Positions 8,784-18,876 of a stretch of 64,000 bases of DNA are shown here, in pieces (position 1 is the stretch's first letter; every line of letters starts with the position of its first letter). The translations under genes and the position numbers were made by a program. Below the pieces are notes generated by a model. The model saw only the letters and a list, made by a program, of their open reading frames with translations. It was not told where the DNA came from and did no database searches. Location of the stretch: positions 124,001 through 188,000 of the forward strand of contig JBAOKB010000058.1 in the NCBI GenBank assembly GCA_037044905.1, written 5' to 3'. The stretch comes from Hortaea werneckii. Taxonomy: Eukaryota; Ascomycota; Dothideomycetes; Mycosphaerellales; Teratosphaeriaceae.

Positions 8784-10303
8784 AAGACATGCTGAAATGG
8801 CAAAAACGGTGCACACTTGGCTGTTTTTGATACACTTTCAGCTCAGAAGTAGCAAGGGGGTTCCATATCCGACACATCGCTCCGCTCACCACCTCTGGAC
8901 CTCTATCAATCAACACAGAACGTCAAGAGCACGATCCAACACCACCTCCAGGCTTGAACAACGGTCAGCGGCTTGGTATCTTAACAGACTGAAGGCTCAC
9001 AAGCACAGCAAACCCGGTCGTTCCCTCATCGAACCATCCACCGTGCGAGAATGGCAGTGTCAAATGTCCCGAATCTGAGCCATTCCTGCGAACGTGGACA
9101 TTTCCAGCTGGTGGGCCCTTCCTTTTGCCTCCTGGCTGATCATGCCACCGATTCGCTCAATCCAAGCGCACCGGACATCCTCATGATTGCTTTCAAACTG
9201 GCTTTCTGTTCATGTTCTTGGTGCAGTTGTCCGTACGCATGGTCCCACGCCGTCGTGTCAGTTGCCTGTGGAAAGAAGCGGGATCGTCGTGACTGGCCTG
9301 CATGGTCCCTCCGGGCTGACCAAACGACGGGCTTCTTCCACTCCTGCGTCAAGTGTGTTCGGACGGCGATCATGCTTTGTTGGTGGGCGGCGGCGCCGTT
9401 GCTGTGCAGAATGTGCATTGTGTGTATCTGGGAACTTCTATGTCGCTTTTTGGATTGCTCTGCTGAGTGCCGGAGTGTGCTGGGATTTGAATGCTGCGAT
9501 TGCAGATCTCACAGAAAGAATGTGTCAATTTATTCAACCTGCCTACGAGATAATGCTGTCGCTGCAGCTGACACAGGTCACGTCGGAGAGACATGGTGAA
9601 TGGAGATGTCACAAACATTGTTCAACAACAAAGTGCCGCTGTGTGTCCATGACCATTGCCATGACTCTACGAGATGAGTGTTTTTGCAGCGGCTACGGAG
9701 ATAAGTGTTTTGCAAAGTGGCGAAGGATGATTATCTTGTTCTCATGTCTTAGCAACTAGCAAGGGTTTCAGCGCTGAACGCTAGCTGCTGAATACTCACT
9801 TTACTCTGTCGCCACTGCCACCAATAGGCCAACTGGAAAAGCACCGCTTGCCATTCATCCTGCACAATCTGCTCATCATCTTCTGGGAATGACGCAATTA
9901 AACGCATGCGCTTGTAACCTATCTCAATTTCCAGTAGCTTTCTCACGCTTGACTTTCGTGATGTAGTAATCAATGGTATTGGTTGCGGCAACAAAGATGT
10001 AGTGACGTCTCGCTCAGTATGTAACTCTCTCCGCAAGTAACGCAATAGTCCAGATTACGCCAAAAATTAGCTTAAAGCGCCTGCCTCTCATCTTCCTCGC
10101 GCGGAAAGCAATCGTAAGTGTTCTACATGTGAATGCTTGTCTTCCAATGTAACAGCGCATCACGTGAAAGACACGCTGACTAAGCCGCGCTTCGGACTTG
10201 CACCTTCATGAAAGCCCAGCGGCAAACACGCCCTCTTTGTCAGATTAGCATTACTTGCTCAAATCTTCAGTAGGTTGCCTCCGTTCACTGACATCCCAGC
10301 AGC
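8784..10303. other. Intergenic region, 1.5 kb, with a possible minus-strand gene
   Basis: This lies between RPC25 and the CCCH gene (both plus). Several overlapping open frames of 80-190 codons exist on both strands at 9050-9760, none with family motifs. The best coding hint is a minus-strand exon-like segment ending at 9800 with a consensus donor (separate low-confidence entry). The last 190 bp should contain the CCCH gene promoter. Confidence 0.4.
9800..10045 (-). CDS. Possible internal exon of an unrecognised minus-strand gene
   Basis: Reading the minus strand, an open frame runs from 10045 to 9749. It contains LLEIEIGYKRMRLIASFPED and DEWQAVLFQLAYWWQWRQSK. The latter ends exactly at a consensus donor (AAA then gtgagt at 9799-9794) in phase 0. 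The amino-acid mix (Trp, Tyr, helix-like spacing) looks more coding-like than its surroundings. The frame has no upstream ATG except within the segment (9907). Candidate later exons, for example the frame at 9418-9140, could not be joined with confidence. This may be a real multi-exon gene, a relic, or chance. Confidence 0.2.
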
Positions 10304-11633
10304 ATGTCCGAGCAAGCAGATCTCCAGGCAAGGATCGCGGCCATCGCCGGTAAGATCAACCAACACAAGCAACAGAATTATGATCAACCGCCGCCACCGT
10401 CACATCCGATACACGTGCACCGATGGAGCCCGTATGGTCGCGGCGGGCGTCCAATTCACAAGAACAGAACACTTGTCGTCGGTGGACAGCAAGAAGGCTT
10501 CGTGGCCGCTCGCGGGATAAATAATCAATTGATGACGAAGGAAGCGTACGATCGCGAACAAGCTGCCAAGCAAGAGTCGAAGGAGCAGCACCGTGCCAAT
10601 AAGCGTCAAAAGCGAAACGAGGAAGAGCAGAATAGAATACTGCGCTATACCGAGGAGAGCCACCTATTGGATGTTGCTGGGCTACGCTTCAGAGTTGCCG
10701 CCCGAGGCAGTAAGCTTGTTCGTGTTTATGGTAAGAGAAGTTGAAGTTCCGCCAGCATGTTGATCATCCAACGCTGAACGTTTTAGATGGCGTGACCGAT
10801 TCGCAGGAGACACCGAAACGTGCACAAGTACTGCAGGTCAACTTCTTCAGGACCAAACATGGAAATCTCGCCCGCGCTGGCGCCCTTACCAGGTAGGCAC
10901 ATCTCCACCGTATCTATGACTGACCGATTGCTTAGTGTATCACAGGGCATCCAAACATTTACCCCAGTGCGAGACTTTCACCAGACACGGTATTGCCACG
11001 TCGAAACGGCCCAGGGAGCACACGCCGGCTGTCCCCTCTCCTCCATGCTGGTCAGTCACTGATGTTCGTCTAGGTTCGTGCCCTTTTGGGTCCCGCTGTC
11101 GCTTCGCACATGATCCCCACAAAGTCGCCATTTGCAAGGACTACCTGAAGTCTGGCATGTGCCCTCGAGGTAACAACTGCGACATGTCGCATGAGATGAC
11201 ATATCATCGTGTGCCGGCTTGCACCTTTTTCTTACGTGGCAACTGCACGAACAGTGCATGCCGCTACCCTCACATTAACGTCTCCCCTGCAGCTCCTGTT
11301 TGCCGTTCCTTCGCCACCCTTGGTTTCTGTGCTAAGGGCCCAGACTGTGACAAACGTCATGTGGTCGAATGCCCTGACTATGCCAACCATGGCTTCTGCG
11401 CTGACCGTGACAATGGGCTGTGTTACCTCCCTCATCCGGATCGCGCGGCGATCTTGCGTAAAGCTGCTGAACGTCAGGCCAAGATTGAGGCGTCGCAGGA
11501 TTTCTCTGACCTCTCCAGCGACGACGATGGGGAGCCTGATGAAAGTGAAGATGTCGATTCCGATGTTGAGATCATCGTCGGTGAAGACACACATGAGCTG
11601 TCACAACAGCAAGACTTTGTTAAAGTCGCCTGA
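10304..11633 (+). CDS. Five-finger CCCH zinc-finger protein (ZC3H3 / Red5-like)
   Basis: Four exons: 10304-10730, 10787-10892, 10946-10989 and 11074-11633 (introns of 56, 53 and 84 nt), giving 378 residues. The N-terminal 140 residues are basic and Gln-rich, with a conserved-looking end (LLDVAGLRFRVAARGSKLVRVYG). Exon 2 gives VLQVNFFRTKHGNLARAGAL, a block typical of ZC3H3-type proteins. Five consecutive CCCH fingers follow: CETFTRHGSCPFGSRCRFAH (split by intron 3), CKDYLKSGMCPRGNNCDMSH, CTFFLRGNCTNSACRYPH, CRSFATLGFCAKGPDCDKRH and CPDYANHGFCADRDNGLCYLPH. The tail is acidic with Ser-Asp repeats (SSDDDGEPDESEDVD). The family works in nuclear mRNA 3'-end processing, export or RNA elimination; the role here is inferred. 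Exon 3 (44 nt) is a microexon confirmed by the restored first finger. Confidence 0.88.
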
Positions 11634-11766
11634 GGTGGCACTTCGGTGTTCACTTCAGACTCAAAAGCCATACGGCACTGGCTACTCATACATGAAAAAG
11701 TATCAATAGCATAGAAAGAAGAATGGATGAACATATTTGTATTGATTTGATGAAAGCGGTTTCATT

Positions 11767-13779
11767 CTATCTATGCTCTCGTCTCCCAAGGTCTAGACTG
11801 TTCAAAGGGCTAACAACAAAATCTCTTTCCAAGGGCGTACTACTCCTGTCGGGACTCACCTGCCCGGCTTGCCCATTGCCTTGCGCAGCTGGAGGGGTTT
11901 TTGGTGTCATAGTCGCCCCCATCGACTGATCTTCAGCGTCTAGTGTTGTCTCATAGCTGTTCCAAGACATGAGGTGCTGCTTGCGCCGTACCTGTTCCGA
12001 CAAAGACGACGGACCTGAAAGGCCAGAGTCGCGGCCAAGGGTGGGCGAATCCGTGTCTGGGGTCTTCGGGGACCGAGCAGGAGGAGCTTGGCCCGGCACA
12101 GGACGGAAAGAGGTATCTTCCATCTCAGCAATATGTTCGCGGAATCTCGAGGATCCTCTAGACGACTGCGAAAGTGGCCGCTGGATAGGCGTACTATCCA
12201 ACATGGGCACAGCATCAGCCGAAGGATTCGATGGCCGCTGATATACCGTTGGCGGTAAGGTCACAGCAACCCCTTCAGCTCTCACCCCTGGCGGGACCGG
12301 ATGCGGAGATTCACCTGAGGTCATCTGCTCAGACCCGCCGGCCGATTTTATATTCTCGAGCTCCATCTGCTTGTCCGCATGAGCACTGCTGAAACCTCTG
12401 TAGAATCCTATGGTTACACATACCCAAGTCAGCCAGGTGGCTCTCGTGTCGCCTCAAACCCATTGTGGCCCGCGACTCTCAGGTGGGATCTGATAGATGC
12501 TACGCTGACGCGTGTGCGGGGGTTGGTAGTACGAACCTCCAAATGGCGCAAAGGCATCATGAGCCGTGCTGCCTGAGCGACCGTGTCCATCTCTGCCGCC
12601 TGGTCCACCGTTGGAGTTGTCGAGGATCTGCTGTGTCTCGATCGGCCCATGGATAAAGTGCGTGATAGTTGCGCGCTTCTCTTCGAGCTTCTTCCGACGC
12701 CGCCGTGCGATCCAGGCTATGAGCACGAGAAGGAGTGCGAGAAAGGCAATACCGCCTATGACGCCGCCAGCCACCGCTCCTGCGTTGCTCTTCTTCGCTC
12801 CACCGGACGCAGCATCGCTTGGTGATGGAGACGGTTTTGCCGCGGAAGGATCGACCTTCGCACAGGAAACGTAGTTGTTACCGTTCTTTGCGATGTAGTC
12901 GCCAGTCGGCATCTGCTGTTTCAAGTAACAAGTACCGCCATCGATGCCAACGAATGTGAAGCCAGCGCACTGCGTGGAAATCGAACAGGCGGAGAAACAC
13001 TGATCATATCCGCCAGTCCCGACGGTAATGGAGTTGAAGGAATCGTAAGTATTGTCGCTGTTGCATCGGATCTTGTAATCGATCTGCGAGCTGTCGGAGA
13101 ACGTTGTGCCATTGCCAGCCGGACAATCGGGCGCTGGGGTCGCAACTGCTGCACTTGACGCCGAGCCTGAAGAAGTGGCACTGCTAGAAGTTGAGGCCGA
13201 GGTGGAAGAGGTATCTTCATTTTCGGACGACGAAACAGTCGATGACTTCGAGCTGGCTGAAGTCTGCAGCGAAGCAGATCCTTCGGTGGATGTCACAGTA
13301 GCTGAGCTGCTCTCACTAGCAACTGTCGTCCCTCTCTCCGTCGTCTTTGCGGCTGTGCTCGACGTCGTGGTGCTGTCAGGGCATGTACTGCCAGGGTTGC
13401 AGGGATCTACAGAGCAACACCCTCGAAAGCCGTTTGCGCAGCTATAGAAAGCTTTGCCGCTCGGACAACCCTGCCGATCTTGCAGTCCATGTACCTCCTC
13501 CTTCTGTGACAAACTGCTCCTTGGTAGACCTGTTGACGCACGCAATCTTCTGTTCTCTCTTCCGAGCTGGCGCAATGTCCTTGTGATTTCGTTCAGGTCC
13601 GTTGACGTGGGGACGGCACCGGCAGACTCGCTCGGTGTAGACTCGCTTGATGTACCAGTGAGTATCTCAGTCGCGTTGCTGAGCCCGGTAAGCTCAGGAA
13701 CATACATGCTGATAGTTATCGTAGTGGTCTTGACAGACTTCAATACTATGGATCTATGGGGAATGGATACTGGGCCCAT
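11767..13779 (-). CDS. PAN/apple-domain single-pass membrane protein
   Basis: Two exons, 13779-12460 and 12366-11767, give 639 residues. The intron (93 nt) uses an unusual gtttga donor right after PQW and a cag acceptor before MELEN. The extracellular part has a Cys-rich motif (CPSGKAFYSCANGFRGCCSVDPC), a long Ser/Thr-rich stalk and a PAN-like domain with paired cysteines (YDQCFSACSISTQCAGFTFVG, GGTCYLKQQ, NYVSCAK). A transmembrane helix follows (GGVIGGIAFLALLLVLIAWIA), then RRRRKK and a Pro/Ser-rich cytoplasmic tail. It looks like a cell-surface adhesion or sensor protein; the ligand is unknown. Two doubts remain. The first in-frame ATG gives no obvious signal peptide, so an upstream exon may be missing. 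A gtgagt donor near 11860 could create an alternative C-terminus. Confidence 0.68.
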
Positions 13780-15186
13780 TTCGATACCATTTACATGTTC
13801 TTCATCACCATTGCGGCGAACTTGGTCACAGTCCGCATTTGGCAGCACTGGCTTCGAACAAAGAACCGCTTTGGGAAGCCGAATCCTTCGATTGGAGAAT
13901 GAGATTCTATTTCCGATCCATAAGCAAGGCGAAGTTCAAGGCTGCGAAGGAGAGACCGAAATTGCGGGAAGTAGCTCGCGCAAGGTTGATCTCATCGTTC
14001 ATTGCCATTTTACTGGTGTTACGTTGCATCCATGATACTGTATCATCACCGACGGGACTGTGGACATGACGTCGCGCGGTATATCGTCGACGGGCCGCTG
14101 TGGAATGCAATGCCGCCTCCAGCCGTGGAACGCAAAAGATATCTGATAGCAGTCAATACGGAATGTTCCTAAAAGCCAGTGCCGTTTTTGCTCAGCCTGA
14201 AAGATTCTCAAAGTCGCGGTGTTCAAGGTAAGCAAGCGATAGTAAATTTTTCCAACAATGAGCCCGTTTCGAAGCTCAGTATGCAATCCTAGCGTAGTGG
14301 CAGCGGTCAAGCCATTCTGAAGCCTCCTCAGTCGGCCGAAAGTGTGAGCAATGGTAAGCTTGACGTGATAGATGAATAATAACGGGTTTCATGCCGTGTC
14401 AGTGTCTTGCAAGGGTTCGAATGCCTTGAAGTCCTCAGATGATGGCCATTAGGACTAACCCAGGGCAGGCTCACTTCGGCTTTCTATGGTCGCGGACGAT
14501 TTCTCCCGTCGCTCTCTCACTTTCGATTGCCTTCCGATGGCCAATTGGCGACATGGCTGCAGGAGTATGTTTACAATTTCTTGAGATTGCCATGGATCTG
14601 AAAGCCTTCGCTTCGCTGAACCGCATCTATTCTTCTCGTGTATAAGTATCCTCGGCAGTGGGAAGAATGCTATTAGCTTCGTATTGCGTTATTCAGTCTA
14701 GACCAGATCGTCTCGGCAAAAGGAGCGTCGCTATCACCAGGTTGGCGATCGGTAGTTGGCGGGCGACTTTGGCCTAGCCAAACACATCACTGTTGGTAAG
14801 AAGATTGGCCGAGCCTGAGTACGCAAGACGTATACGTGGACTATGGCATCGGAAATAGTTTGTTCGATTCAAAGCAGAAGTCAAGGTGACTTGAGGTGCC
14901 GACTTGAGGTACGGTATTTTAACCGTATTCAGACTTGTCGGTGGCCCAAGCGGACAGTCAATCCTCGCGGCAGACGACAAGCCGAAAGCCATGAAGCCAA
15001 GGGCGGCCGCGACGCTGCCCCTTAGATCTATAGATGCTTGGTATTGGCATTGAATCTGGCTGCCCGGGCAGCATTTGCATTCAGCAAGGACTGAGTTAGC
15101 ATGTCGCACTTCACCCGTGTTCGATTTCACAGCCATGAAAATTAAGTAAAGTCAAGAATATAAATTTCTCATTACATACGGTGCTC
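13780..15186. other. Intergenic region, 1.4 kb
   Basis: This gap separates the PAN-domain gene and the GT34 gene, both on minus. A 120-codon minus-strand frame with an ATG at 15136 (to 14774) has one hydrophobic stretch but no recognisable motif, and I do not call it a gene. Short frames on plus at 14439-14645 are similar. I see no repeat, RNA gene or transposon relic. Confidence 0.4.
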
Positions 15187-16257
15187 TCATTCGACCTTCG
15201 GATCGTCGTCTCGTCTACGGGATCTCACTTTTTCCCAGAACGTCTCAATCTCTTCCAGGTAGCCCGGCATGTCTCCGAACACCTTCTCACAATTGCCTCT
15301 CTCATTCTTACACTTGTCGACCCACTGTCCTATCGCCGCTAACTTGTCCTCAACACCCGGAAAATGAACTAACAGTCCTCCTTCCCTGACCTGCTGTTCC
15401 TTATCGTGCTCGCCGTCACTTTGATATCCGTTGAACCACGGTGCCGGGCACTCTACCGCCTTATCCTTGTATTCAGGCATTTCAAGAACATTGGCCATGG
15501 CACTTTGTTCCGTAAACGCCAATTCAGCGTCAGGTTTAAAGGTGCGGTAGGCGAGGATTGCAGACAAGAAGTCTATGCTCCAGGAAGAGACCCGCAAGAA
15601 GAAAACGCCGTTGTTAAGGCCATTCCAGTCTTTCGTGTACAGTAAGTGTACATCTGCAAGCTCCGGTGCACTTTCCGGCGGCAGGAATAGTTCGAGTGGT
15701 GTCAGAGCATTTAAGATAAGTGTATCGGCATCGGCCCACATCAGCCACTGTAACCTCTCCTTCTCTGGCAGCGCCAGCTGCTCTAGTACTATTTGCAGCA
15801 ACGCAGCCTCCTTCACCCACAATCCATCGATGATCGGCGAGTCAAGAACGAAGTGCTCATAGCCGTGTAATAGGCTGTGTAATTGATGGCTCGCAAATGC
15901 AGGTTCGTAATCATCCAGGTACTTTCCGTAACGAACGAATACCTTTCCAATGGTAGATCGCTTGGAGCGTTTAGACCAGGCTGATTGAAGTAGTTGTAGT
16001 TCGAGAGCCTTGAGGTGGTAAGCGTCGGTGCCCTTGACTGATGGAGGTTCGCAGAAAGCAAGATGGCTTTTATGGCAGATGGAGCTTGGTAATGATGTAT
16101 GGAGTGGTTTTAAAGCATCCGGTGAGTAAGCTTGGATGAAAAGAGCACGTCCAGCGAGAAGACTGAGGAAAGTCAAGGCTGCAATGGGGAGTATCACCGC
16201 CAGGGGACGTAAACATAAGGAAGGTCGGGAGAGAAGAGGGGATTCAATGTGCATCAT
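15187..16257 (-). CDS. GT34 family alpha-glycosyltransferase (Mnn10/Gma12 type), Golgi type II membrane protein
   Basis: A single exon of 356 residues from tandem ATGs at 16257/16254; the frame continues upstream only to a GTG. A short N-terminal tail precedes a signal-anchor helix at about residues 14-38 (LAVILPIAALTFLSLLAGRALF), followed by a lumenal domain. The catalytic domain has VFVRYGKYLDDYEPAF, then WVKEAALLQIVLEQL and the DxD-type metal/nucleotide-sugar motif in LMWADADTLILN. Next come LNNGVFFLRVSSWSIDFL, the fold's acceptor-side block, and GGLLVHFPGVEDK near the C-terminus. Family members transfer mannose or galactose in the Golgi during N- or O-glycan or cell-wall polymer synthesis. 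Donor and acceptor cannot be read from sequence. Confidence 0.85.
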   Translation of the reverse strand: MMHIESPLLSRPSLCLRPLAVILPIAALTFLSLLAGRALFIQAYSPDALKPLHTSLPSSICHKSHLAFCEPPSVKGTDAYHLKALELQLLQSAWSKRSKRSTIGKVFVRYGKYLDDYEPAFASHQLHSLLHGYEHFVLDSPIIDGLWVKEAALLQIVLEQLALPEKERLQWLMWADADTLILNALTPLELFLPPESAPELADVHLLYTKDWNGLNNGVFFLRVSSWSIDFLSAILAYRTFKPDAELAFTEQSAMANVLEMPEYKDKAVECPAPWFNGYQSDGEHDKEQQVREGGLLVHFPGVEDKLAAIGQWVDKCKNERGNCEKVFGDMPGYLEEIETFWEKVRSRRRDDDPKVE

Positions 16258-17032
16258 TGCGGTGTTCTGCGATGAGTTTAGACCTCTTACCGTGGGCGCA
16301 ATGCAATATAAGACACTGCATGGTGCAATGTATAGCCAAGTCAAATACACTGAAGTTTAAAAGCTGCCAAAGGCCTTGGTCCTTGTCACCTTGGCGGATT
16401 CGCGTCCGTTCTTGAACAACATCATCGTTAAACGCGTGGTCGACAACACGGACTGGCCACTCGTCACTGGTAGATCTGCGAATGGCGTAGCACCAGCTCT
16501 TCGTGATGAATATGTGTGGATGTGTGCGCGAACTCCAGCACGAAACAGCAACCTGGTGTCAATCCAACGTTGCGGTACGAAAGACTGATGAACCGCGGTG
16601 GCAACACCTAACTCTGATCAATTGTGCATTCTCCAGCCTTTGTCTGCGCAGCTGTACTGAGTAGCCATACCAGATAGTATTTTGTTACAACATCCACATT
16701 AGAAAAAATGAAATATGAGAGGAGGCATGGTTCCTGGCAGGCTTGAGGCATGCTGACAAACAATGCGGATGGCCCCGTCATTTCGGCTTGGATCGGCTTA
16801 CCAATCTCGGCCTTCTGTGCCACCTCAAGAGCCGATCGGCTATCCAAAGTGCACTCCCAAACAACCATAACCTTTCCACTCGTACTTATGCTGAAGTCAG
16901 TCAAGATCATCTCCTAACACTTCAATCGCTGTTCTTGCCTTAAGCAAAAGCGTTTGCATCGAGTCTTTGCCCACCCCAGCGGCCTTGACTGTCGTTTCTT
17001 GTGTACGGCATATAGACCTAAAGGAAACCAAC
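16258..17032. other. Divergent intergenic region between the GT34 gene and CYS3
   Basis: These 775 bp lie between head-to-head genes and should carry both promoters. The only open frames are short (64-100 codons) and have no motifs. I see nothing else. Confidence 0.5.
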
Positions 17033-18289
17033 ATGTCACACCTAGACCATGCACCCATAGAGACGCCACCGCGGGCTCCATCACCAACTCATAAATTTGG
17101 CACGCTTGCGGTCCATGCTGGCTCGCCTCACGACCCGACTACTGGCGCTGTCATCGAGTCCATCTCGCTGAGTACTACTTTCGCCCAATCCGCTGTCGGC
17201 CAACCAATCGGCGGGCATGAATACACCAGATCTTCTAATCCCAACCGTGAGAACTTCGAGCGGTCGGTAGCAGCCTTAGAAAGAGCCAAGTACGCCCTTG
17301 CTTTCTCCTCTGGCTCGGCAACGACAGCAACGATCCTCCAGAGTTTGGCGGCTGGAAGCCATGTAGTATCCGTCTCAGATGTGTATGGCGGCACACACCG
17401 TTACTTCACCAAAGTGGCATCAGCACACGGCGTTCGGGTCACTTTCACGCCCTCAATTGAGCTCGACATCGAGGAGCTAATCACAGAGGAGACGAAGCTG
17501 ATATGGATCGAGACACCTTCCAACCCGACACTATCTCTAGTAGATATTAGAGCCGTCGCGGACATCGCCCACCGCTCGGGGATCATGGTCGTCGTCGACA
17601 ACACGTTCTTGTCACCCTACGTTCAGAACCCTCTGCAGCATGGGGCTGATATAGTCATGCATTCGGTCACCAAGTACATCAACGGACACAGTGATGTACT
17701 CATGGGCGTGGCGGCCTTCAACTCCGAAGATCTTCTGGATCGTCTGAAGTTTCTACAGAATGCAATTGGCGCTGTACCCAGCGCTTTCGACTGCTGGCTG
17801 GCTCACCGAGGCGCCAAGACATTGCATCTTCGTGCACGAGAAGCTAGCAAGAACGGGTTGGCGGTTGCTGAGGCTCTCCAACAGAGTCCACATGTGAGCG
17901 CCGTCAACTATCCAGGCCTGTCTTCCCACCGACAACGCAAAATCGCTCTGAAACAGCACCGCGATGGCATGGGCGGGGGTATGCTTTCCTTCCGTATCAA
18001 GGGCGGTAAGGAAGCAGCTGAGCGTTTTTGCCAGGCTACTCAGTTGTTCACTCTGGCTGAGAGCTTGGGTGGCGTAGAGAGTCTATGCGAGGTCCCGGCC
18101 AGTATGACACACATGGGCATTCCAAAAGAGCAGCGTGAATCTGCTGGCGTGTTTGACGACCTGGTGAGGATCAGCTGTGGTGTTGAAGATGCGGCTGACT
18201 TAGTGGCGGATGTGATGCAAGCGTTGGAGAAAGTCGTGGTTGGGCCGAAGATTGGCAATGGAGTTGCCAATAGCAATGGACACGCTTAA
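17033..18289 (+). CDS. CYS3: Cystathionine gamma-lyase (PLP-dependent transsulfuration enzyme)
   Basis: A single exon of 418 residues. I chose the ATG at 17033 (MSHLDHAP); the open frame extends upstream only to a TTG. It has the hallmarks of the Cys/Met-metabolism PLP family: FGTLAVHAGSPHDPTTGAV, SLSTTFAQS, YTRSSNPNRENFE, the cofactor-contact block SGSATTATILQSL, and VVDNTFLSPYVQNPLQHGAD. The PLP-binding lysine is in HSVTKYINGHSD (Lys about 214), and SLGGVESL and PASMTHMGIP follow near the C-terminus. The enzyme cleaves cystathionine to cysteine, 2-oxobutyrate and ammonia in reverse transsulfuration. Cystathionine beta-lyase and gamma-synthase are related, but the short N-terminus and overall pattern fit gamma-lyase best. 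It ends in a polar GNGVANSNGHA tail. Confidence 0.9.
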   Translation: MSHLDHAPIETPPRAPSPTHKFGTLAVHAGSPHDPTTGAVIESISLSTTFAQSAVGQPIGGHEYTRSSNPNRENFERSVAALERAKYALAFSSGSATTATILQSLAAGSHVVSVSDVYGGTHRYFTKVASAHGVRVTFTPSIELDIEELITEETKLIWIETPSNPTLSLVDIRAVADIAHRSGIMVVVDNTFLSPYVQNPLQHGADIVMHSVTKYINGHSDVLMGVAAFNSEDLLDRLKFLQNAIGAVPSAFDCWLAHRGAKTLHLRAREASKNGLAVAEALQQSPHVSAVNYPGLSSHRQRKIALKQHRDGMGGGMLSFRIKGGKEAAERFCQATQLFTLAESLGGVESLCEVPASMTHMGIPKEQRESAGVFDDLVRISCGVEDAADLVADVMQALEKVVVGPKIGNGVANSNGHA

Positions 18290-18537
18290 GGTGGTGACCC
18301 AAACAGCACCCATAGCAAACAACATACGGCTTGTGACGACGATAATAACGACCTGTGACGAATGAAAAGCGACTTGCTGAGATAGCACTTAGAATCCTAC
18401 TTTAGATTGGACGCTCTGACGGAGTCCTGCATCACCCGTAGAGCTCTGTTCAGGCCGAACCATCAAATGACACAGCCATGAAATTCTCGCTACCATTACT
18501 GTTCGTTCCCGATACTATATCCACGCCAAAGTCTCGT

Positions 18538-18876
18538 TCACATAGCCTTCCAGCCACCCGCCCCATTTAGCCCGAACGTCGTCTGCTCCTTGAGACCAAG
18601 CCGTTCATACTCCTCCTTCCTCTTCTGCTTCTCGACATCTTTCGCCTTCTGCTTCTCAAAGTCCGCTTCGTCGTCAGGTAGAAATTCGGAATTGCTTGGC
18701 TTACTGCGAGCGAGCTTGGCTCTGGCTTTCTCCATTGCTTGACCGAAGGAGGACTTGCGTTCTTGTTCTGAAGCCGAGGTCTGTGAAGTGGCGTGGCCTG
18801 ATGAGCTCGAGATGCTGGTAGAGTCGCGTTTGGTGTCGGAAGATTGACTGAAAGTTCGCTCGGATGGGGTGCTCAT
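18538..18876 (-). CDS. Small hydrophilic protein of unknown function, 112 aa
   Basis: A single exon from the ATG at 18876 (MSTPSERTFSQ); the frame upstream has only a GTG. The first 50 residues are Ser/Thr-rich and disordered. A charged helix follows (FGQAMEKARAKLARSKPSN), then a strongly basic/acidic coiled segment (EADFEKQKAKDVEKQKRKEE). The C-terminus, EYERLGLKEQTTFGLNGAGG, ends in WKAM. The compact, conserved-looking C-terminus suggests a real gene, but I do not recognise a named family. It is convergent with CYS3, 248 bp away. Confidence 0.7.
   Translation of the reverse strand: MSTPSERTFSQSSDTKRDSTSISSSSGHATSQTSASEQERKSSFGQAMEKARAKLARSKPSNSEFLPDDEADFEKQKAKDVEKQKRKEEYERLGLKEQTTFGLNGAGGWKAM

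Noticed and set aside
9051..9759. Overlapping plus-strand frames of 182 and 190 codons, Cys-rich
   Set aside because: They overlap each other in different frames, have no recognisable domain and no splice support.
14405..14432. tRNA T-arm-like hairpin around ggttcgaatgcc
   Set aside because: The base after the T-loop is G instead of the invariant C, and no acceptor, D or anticodon arm can be drawn upstream.
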